Source of the DNA: Leucobacter sp. CX169
GTDB lineage: Bacteria > Actinomycetota > Actinomycetes > Actinomycetales > Microbacteriaceae
Reading direction: 5' to 3'
DNA length: 64,000 nucleotides
NCBI RefSeq assembly: GCF_017161405.1
Contig: NZ_CP071051.1
Location: forward strand, 558,001 to 622,000
The notes beneath the pieces are model-generated. The model worked only from the letters and a program-made list of their open reading frames with translations, did not search any database and was not told the origin of the DNA. Below, piece after piece: positions 59,904 through 64,000 of the stretch (the first letter of the stretch is position 1; each line of letters opens with the position of its first letter). The translations under genes and the position numbers were made by a program.

Positions 59904-61429
59904 CTCGGATCCTCCTGAACGAGCGAGAGCAGGGCGGCGCCGACGAGTCGGGACGCGCCATAGGTGGCGAGCTCGGCGTACCCGCGGTCGGGTCCGGGCC
60001 AGCCGGTGTCGATGGTGAACACCGATGCTCCGCTCTCGCGGAGTCCGTCGATGCCGTCGCGTGCGAACTCGTGTCGATGCAGGTCTCGCCCCAGCACCAG
60101 CACGGCGTTCGCGCCGCAGTCCCAGGGTATCGGCGTCTCGGCGTTGACCGGGACCAGCGTGCGCGCCAGAAAGTCAGACGCGGCGGTGCGGGCGTCGGCC
60201 GAGTCCGCGGGTCGCAGCGCGGCAGCGAATGGCCCCCACGGGGCGACGCCCACCGCGATGTTCGCCTCGGTGTCGACCCGCACGATCGCCGCGCCGGGGT
60301 GTGCGGCGATCCACGCCCGCGCCTCGGTCACCCCGCGAAACGACGCCAGCACACGCTGTACCTCGTCCTCCTCGGGGAACTCGGCCAGGATCGCGGCCGC
60401 TGGTCCGGGCTGCTCGTCCGCCGCGGGCAGCGGGCTCGCGAGCGCCCGCACACGGGCCGCAGCCTCCCGCACGCGCGCGGCCGGAAGCCTGCCGGCGTCG
60501 ACCGCGGCGAGCAGGACGGCCTCGATCTCGGCTAGCTCCCCGTCGGTGTTCTCGGTGCCGATGCAGAGGAGGTCGCAGCCGGCGGCCAGCGCGCGCACCG
60601 ACGCCTCGGGGATGCCGATCTCCCCACTCGCGCCCCGCATGTCGAGGGCGTCCGAAACGATCACCCCGGTGAAGCCGAGCTGATCGCGGAGCAACCCTTG
60701 CAGGATGGGGGCGCTGAAGGTCGCGGGCCCTGCGGGGTCGATCTGGGGGAGGAGGATATGCGACGTCATGATGCAGCGCGCGCCCGCGTCGATGGCGGCG
60801 GCAAACGGCGGCAGGTCGCGCGCAGCGAGCAGCTCGGGCGACGCGTCGACGACGGGTAACGCGAGGTGCGAGTCCTGCGCGGTATCCCCGTGACCCGGGA
60901 AGTGCTTGGGGCAGGCGGCGATGCCGGTGCCCTGCACGCCGCGTACCCAGGCTGCCGAGTGGCGCGCCGCGAGCGCGGGGTCCGCCCCGAAACTGCGCAC
61001 GCCGATGACGGGATTGTGCGGGTTCGAGTTCACATCGACATCTGGCGCCATCGTGAGCGTGCAGCCGACGGAACGAAGGGTTCGGCCGACGCGCGCTGCG
61101 ACCTCGGCGGTGTAGTCCAAGTCGTCGATGCGGCCGAGCACGGCGTTGCCGGGGTAGGGGGAGCCTTCGGCGTAGAAGAGTCGGGTGACGTCGCCGCCCT
61201 CCTCGTCGATCGCGATAACCGCCTCGGGGCGCGCGGCGCGCACCGCGTCGGTGAGCGCGCGCAGCTGGGCGAGGGACTCAACGTTGCCGCCGAAGATCGC
61301 GACGCCGCCGAGCCCGTCGGTGAGTCGCCGTTCCAACCACGCGGGCAGCGTCGTGCCCACGAATCCTGGCATGAGGGTCGCGCGAATGTCGCGAAGCAAC
61401 TGGTCTGCTGAGTGCTCGGCCCCGCTCAT
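59900..61429 (-). CDS. Glycoside hydrolase family 3 N-acetylglucosaminidase (NagZ/Nag3-like)
   Basis: A 509-residue enzyme without signal peptide, so cytoplasmic. The TIM barrel carries IAIDEEGGDVTRL, KHFPGHGDTAQDSH (the mobile His/Asp loop typical of NagZ) and the nucleophile Asp in VIVSDALDM. A C-terminal alpha/beta domain (~residues 350-509) is present, as in Cellulomonas Nag3-type proteins, some of which act as beta-N-acetylglucosaminide phosphorylases. It would cleave imported GlcNAc oligomers or muropeptides. ATGA overlaps join it to the permease upstream and the kinase downstream. Confidence 0.9.
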   Translation of the reverse strand: MSGAEHSADQLLRDIRATLMPGFVGTTLPAWLERRLTDGLGGVAIFGGNVESLAQLRALTDAVRAARPEAVIAIDEEGGDVTRLFYAEGSPYPGNAVLGRIDDLDYTAEVAARVGRTLRSVGCTLTMAPDVDVNSNPHNPVIGVRSFGADPALAARHSAAWVRGVQGTGIAACPKHFPGHGDTAQDSHLALPVVDASPELLAARDLPPFAAAIDAGARCIMTSHILLPQIDPAGPATFSAPILQGLLRDQLGFTGVIVSDALDMRGASGEIGIPEASVRALAAGCDLLCIGTENTDGELAEIEAVLLAAVDAGRLPAARVREAAARVRALASPLPAADEQPGPAAAILAEFPEEDEVQRVLASFRGVTEARAWIAAHPGAAIVRVDTEANIAVGVAPWGPFAAALRPADSADARTAASDFLARTLVPVNAETPIPWDCGANAVLVLGRDLHRHEFARDGIDGLRESGASVFTIDTGWPGPDRGYAELATYGASRLVGAALLSLVQEDPR

Positions 61430-62361
61430 CCCTTCACCGCCCCGCTCACGAGCCCACTCGTCATACGCCCTTGCACGAACATGAAGAAGACGATGACCGG
61501 GAGGGCGACGAGGGTCGACGCGGCCATCACCTCACCCCAGTCGATTGCTCGCGACGCGGACTGCTGAATGAAGCCGCGCAGCCACAGCGGGAGGGTCTGC
61601 GAACTGGAGTCCTGCAGGATCACGAGCGCCACGGTGAACTCGTTCCACGCCTGGAGGAAGGCGTAGACGCCGCTTGCGACGAGCCCCGGCGCAAGCAGCG
61701 GGAAGGTGATCCGCAGAAACGCCTGGGTGCGGCTGAGACCGTCGACCATCGCGGCTTCTTCAAGGTCCTTGGGGATCCCGGCGACAAAACCACGCAGCAT
61801 CCAAATGGTGAACGGGACAACGGCGGCGATGTAGATGATGCTGACGCCGATCACCGAGTTCAGCAGTCCGAGGGACCCCATGAGCTTGTACTGCGCGATA
61901 AACAGCCCCTCCGCCGGCAGCATCTGGATGAGCAGCACCGCGATGACGAAGCTCTTGCGCCCGCGGAAGCGGAAACGGCTGATGGCGAGCGCCGCGAGGA
62001 AGGCGAAGGCGAGGCAAAAGACGACGGTGATCAGCGCGACGACAACCGAGATGCCGAGCGCTGGGAAGAAGCTGCCGCTCGTGAGTACCGAGGCGAAGTT
62101 GTCGAGCGATCCGCCGAACGGCAGGAAGGTCGGCGTGGTCTTTTGCAGGACGACGTTCGGCAGCAACGACGAGTTGATCATCCAGTAGACCGGAACTGCC
62201 CAGACGAGCGCCACCGCGACGCCAAGCACGCCCAGCAGGATCCTGGCGGGGCGCCGTCCGCGTCCGCGCCCTCGTGCCGAAATGACTTTCAGGGGGGCCG
62301 TCGCCGATGCGTCGGGGGAGGTCTCGGCACGGGTCGCGGACCGGGAGAGTGCGTGAGTCAT
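61426..62361 (-). CDS. Carbohydrate ABC transporter permease (MalG type)
   Basis: A 311-residue inner-membrane permease with six helices. The EAA loop is EEAAMVDGLSRTQAFLRITF, the site that contacts the ATPase. The N-terminal ~45 residues are a cytoplasmic basic stretch. Start and stop overlap the neighbouring genes by 4 nt each (ATGA). No ATPase gene is present in the cluster, so a shared MsiK-like ATPase elsewhere is likely (known from actinobacterial sugar transporters). Confidence 0.92.
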   Translation of the reverse strand: MTHALSRSATRAETSPDASATAPLKVISARGRGRGRRPARILLGVLGVAVALVWAVPVYWMINSSLLPNVVLQKTTPTFLPFGGSLDNFASVLTSGSFFPALGISVVVALITVVFCLAFAFLAALAISRFRFRGRKSFVIAVLLIQMLPAEGLFIAQYKLMGSLGLLNSVIGVSIIYIAAVVPFTIWMLRGFVAGIPKDLEEAAMVDGLSRTQAFLRITFPLLAPGLVASGVYAFLQAWNEFTVALVILQDSSSQTLPLWLRGFIQQSASRAIDWGEVMAASTLVALPVIVFFMFVQGRMTSGLVSGAVKG

Positions 62362-63269
62362 GAGGCTGAGTCCTCCTTGAGCAGGTGGCGGACGTACGCC
62401 CAGCTGAGCGCGATCGTGAGCACGAGCACGAACATCGAGACGGCGCTCGCCATCGCAAAGTCGCTCGAGCCAACGCCGAGTTGGTAAATGTAGGTGCCCA
62501 GCAAATTGGTCTCACTTTGAATGGAGCCCTGATCCTGCAGGAGCTTGATCTGTGTGAAGACCCGCAGGTCCCAGATCAGCTGCAACAGGAAGACGATCCC
62601 GAGGACGGGCCGCACGAGCGGCAGGATGATGTGCCGCAGACGCTGCCAGCCACTCGCTCCGTCCATCTGTGCGGCCTCGAGCACCTCGCCTGAGATCTGG
62701 GTGAGCCCGGCGTAGACCGAGAAGGCGACGAACGGGACGCTCATCCAGACGACGATGATCATTGCCACAAAGAAGAAGGACAGCGGCTCGGCGAGCCAGT
62801 TGTGACCGTTGAACGGCAGGCCGGCCTGTGTGAGCAGCCAGTTGATCATGCCGCGACGCCAGTCGAACAGCCAGTTCCAGATGGTCATCGCGGCGACGAC
62901 GGGCATCGCCCACGCGAGCAAGAGCGAGATCTGCAGCGTGATGCGTACGCCCGTGCTCACCGAGCTCATGAGCAGGGCAAGCAGGATGCCGATCGCCATC
63001 GTGACGGTCGCGGTGACCGCGCAGAACGCAACCGAGCGCGCGACCACGACCCACATGTACGGGTCGCTGAAGAGCGTGATGTAGTTCTCGAACCACACGA
63101 AGGGTGCTGGCTGGCCAAACTGCTGAGCCAGGCCAAAGCTGTGCATCGAGGTCGACACCTGCCACAGCACGGGGTAACCGAGCGCGAGGAGCACGATCAC
63201 GCTCGCGGGAAGCAGCAGCAGGTAGGGGGCGAGGCTTCGCCTGCGTGGGCGGGCTACGGTCTGGCTCAC
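62358..63269 (-). CDS. Sugar ABC transporter permease (MalF type)
   Basis: A 303-residue permease with six membrane helices and the EAA loop VLEAAQMDGASGWQRLRHIILP. I take GTG 63269 (MSQTVARPRRRSLAPYL) as the start because GAGG lies 5 nt upstream; the frame continues to 63320 without support. The stop overlaps the MalG-type start. A stable hairpin separates it from the binding-protein gene. Confidence 0.92.
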   Translation of the reverse strand: MSQTVARPRRRSLAPYLLLLPASVIVLLALGYPVLWQVSTSMHSFGLAQQFGQPAPFVWFENYITLFSDPYMWVVVARSVAFCAVTATVTMAIGILLALLMSSVSTGVRITLQISLLLAWAMPVVAAMTIWNWLFDWRRGMINWLLTQAGLPFNGHNWLAEPLSFFFVAMIIVVWMSVPFVAFSVYAGLTQISGEVLEAAQMDGASGWQRLRHIILPLVRPVLGIVFLLQLIWDLRVFTQIKLLQDQGSIQSETNLLGTYIYQLGVGSSDFAMASAVSMFVLVLTIALSWAYVRHLLKEDSAS

Positions 63270-63306
63270 GTGCGCCTCGATTCGTGTGGGGGTGCCAGGA
63301 TATGGC

Positions 63307-63334
63307 GGGCGGGGCCGCAAGTGCGGCCCCGCCC
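63307..63334 (-). terminator. Intercistronic hairpin between binding protein and permeases
   Basis: A perfect 12-bp stem GGGCGGGGCCGC with its complement and a 4-nt loop. No T-run follows. Such hairpins after binding-protein genes usually keep binding-protein mRNA in excess over permease mRNA. Confidence 0.75.
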
Positions 63335-63348
63335 AATTGATCGGTGAA

Positions 63349-64000
63349 CTACTTGGTGTTGAGCAGCGCGTCGAGCTTTGCGTTGTACTCGAGCGCGAGC
63401 GCGTTCAGGTCATCAGCGTCACGGATCTTGGAGAAGAACTCCTCCATGACGTTGGCGGCCTCAACGGCGGCCCAGCCGGGGGCGGCCGGGGTCAGCTTCG
63501 AGTTCGACGCCGACTCAATGAGTGCCTTCGCGAACTGGTCGTCACCGAGCGAGGAGGTGAACTTCTGGTTTGCCGGGCCGAGACCGTTCTTGCCGAGCAT
63601 CGTCTGGTACTCCTCGGAGAAGATGATCTTCATCAGTTCCTTGGAGAGCTCGGGGTTCTTGGTCTTTGCCGAGATGCCGATGTTCGAGCCGCCGGCGAAG
63701 ACCGGGGCGGGCTTGCCGTCGTTGCCCGGCAGCACCCAGGCCCCGAAGGTGGCGTCATTCCATTCGCGGGCGGGCTTGCCGTCCTCGCCAGTGACGAGGT
63801 CACCGATCGACCAGTGCGCCCAGCCCGGAGCCATGATCGTGGCGGCGGCGAGCGAGAGGTCCGTCGTGTTACCGGCCTCGTCGGTCACCGTGTCCGAGTC
63901 ATTGAGGAACTGGTACTGGTTCGCGTCCTTGGCATCATTCGGCGCGCGAGACGCGTCCCGGAAGATGCCCTGCAGCTGCTCGAGGCCCTTCATTGACTCG
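63349..64000 (-). CDS. Sugar ABC transporter substrate-binding protein, 5' end outside window
   Basis: The C-terminal ~216 residues are visible; the frame stays open to base 64000 (ESMKGLEQLQGIF), so the start lies further right. The segments MAPGWAHWSIGD, VLPGNDGKPAPVFAGGSNIGIS, ELSKELMKIIFSEEYQ and GWAAVEAANVMEEFFSKI are typical of family 1 sugar-binding proteins, such as NgcE/DasA-like chito-oligosaccharide binders. The ligand is inferred from the linked nagA, GH3 and ROK genes. Confidence 0.88.
   Translation of the reverse strand, partial: ESMKGLEQLQGIFRDASRAPNDAKDANQYQFLNDSDTVTDEAGNTTDLSLAAATIMAPGWAHWSIGDLVTGEDGKPAREWNDATFGAWVLPGNDGKPAPVFAGGSNIGISAKTKNPELSKELMKIIFSEEYQTMLGKNGLGPANQKFTSSLGDDQFAKALIESASNSKLTPAAPGWAAVEAANVMEEFFSKIRDADDLNALALEYNAKLDALLNTK

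Overview
The window reads as chromosomal DNA of a high-GC actinobacterium, most likely a member of the Microbacteriaceae (a Leucobacter-like genome would fit, but the genus is a guess). Supporting signs are the strong G/C bias at third codon positions, a 13E12/DUF222 HNH protein, a fused OtsA-OtsB trehalose enzyme, NarL-type two-component pairs, several genes that look leaderless (TANNNT box 6-7 nt before the start codon) and tRNA genes without an encoded CCA. There are no insertion sequences, phage genes, rRNA genes or CRISPR arrays.

Left part (1-36.3 kb), mostly housekeeping and metabolic genes. It opens with the 3' part of an RND efflux pump coupled to a small acidic protein. A DEAD-box RNA helicase follows, with a long structured leader and a repetitive N-terminus, then an acyl-CoA oxidase, a small membrane protein, a NarL-type sensor/regulator pair, a prolyl aminopeptidase and a zinc metallopeptidase. 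Next come a two-gene unit (alkyltransferase-like protein plus a LysR ligand-binding domain without HTH), a lipoprotein/amidohydrolase/AraC unit, the DUF222-HNH gene behind an SOS-like box, a VIT1-type transporter, an ABC-F protein coupled to a membrane M23 protein, and an ASCH protein. An OhrR-like regulator is divergent from a tiny zinc-binding-type protein across a long palindrome. SDR and luciferase-like oxidoreductases, leucyl aminopeptidase, OtsAB, an M18 aminopeptidase and a large LuxR (LAL) regulator complete this part.

Middle (36.3-37.6 kb): a tRNA-Glu/Asp/Phe cluster with its own promoter, followed by a lower-GC patch with a PD-(D/E)XK-like gene and a decayed GNAT acetyltransferase.

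Cell-surface region (37.5-57 kb): secreted and wall-anchored proteins, a membrane diguanylate cyclase, a CHAP protein and a sensor/regulator/DUF4097 operon. It ends in a sortase-assembled pilus operon (major pilin, tip-like protein, class C sortase) that meets a second LAL regulator tail to tail. Two intergenic elements recur here, a ~77-bp dyad-containing segment and a 22-bp direct-repeat element, which suggests shared control of surface genes.

Right end (57-64 kb): an SRAP (HMCES/YedK) protein and an amino-sugar salvage cluster. The latter has NagA on the plus strand and, on the minus strand, a sugar-binding protein, two ABC permeases, a GH3 N-acetylglucosaminidase/phosphorylase and a ROK kinase. 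Together they would import N-acetylglucosamine oligomers, cleave them, phosphorylate GlcNAc and deacetylate GlcNAc-6-P.

Across the window a perfect 14-bp palindrome, GGCAGGATCCTGCC (core CAGGATCCTG), recurs inside unrelated genes far more often than expected.
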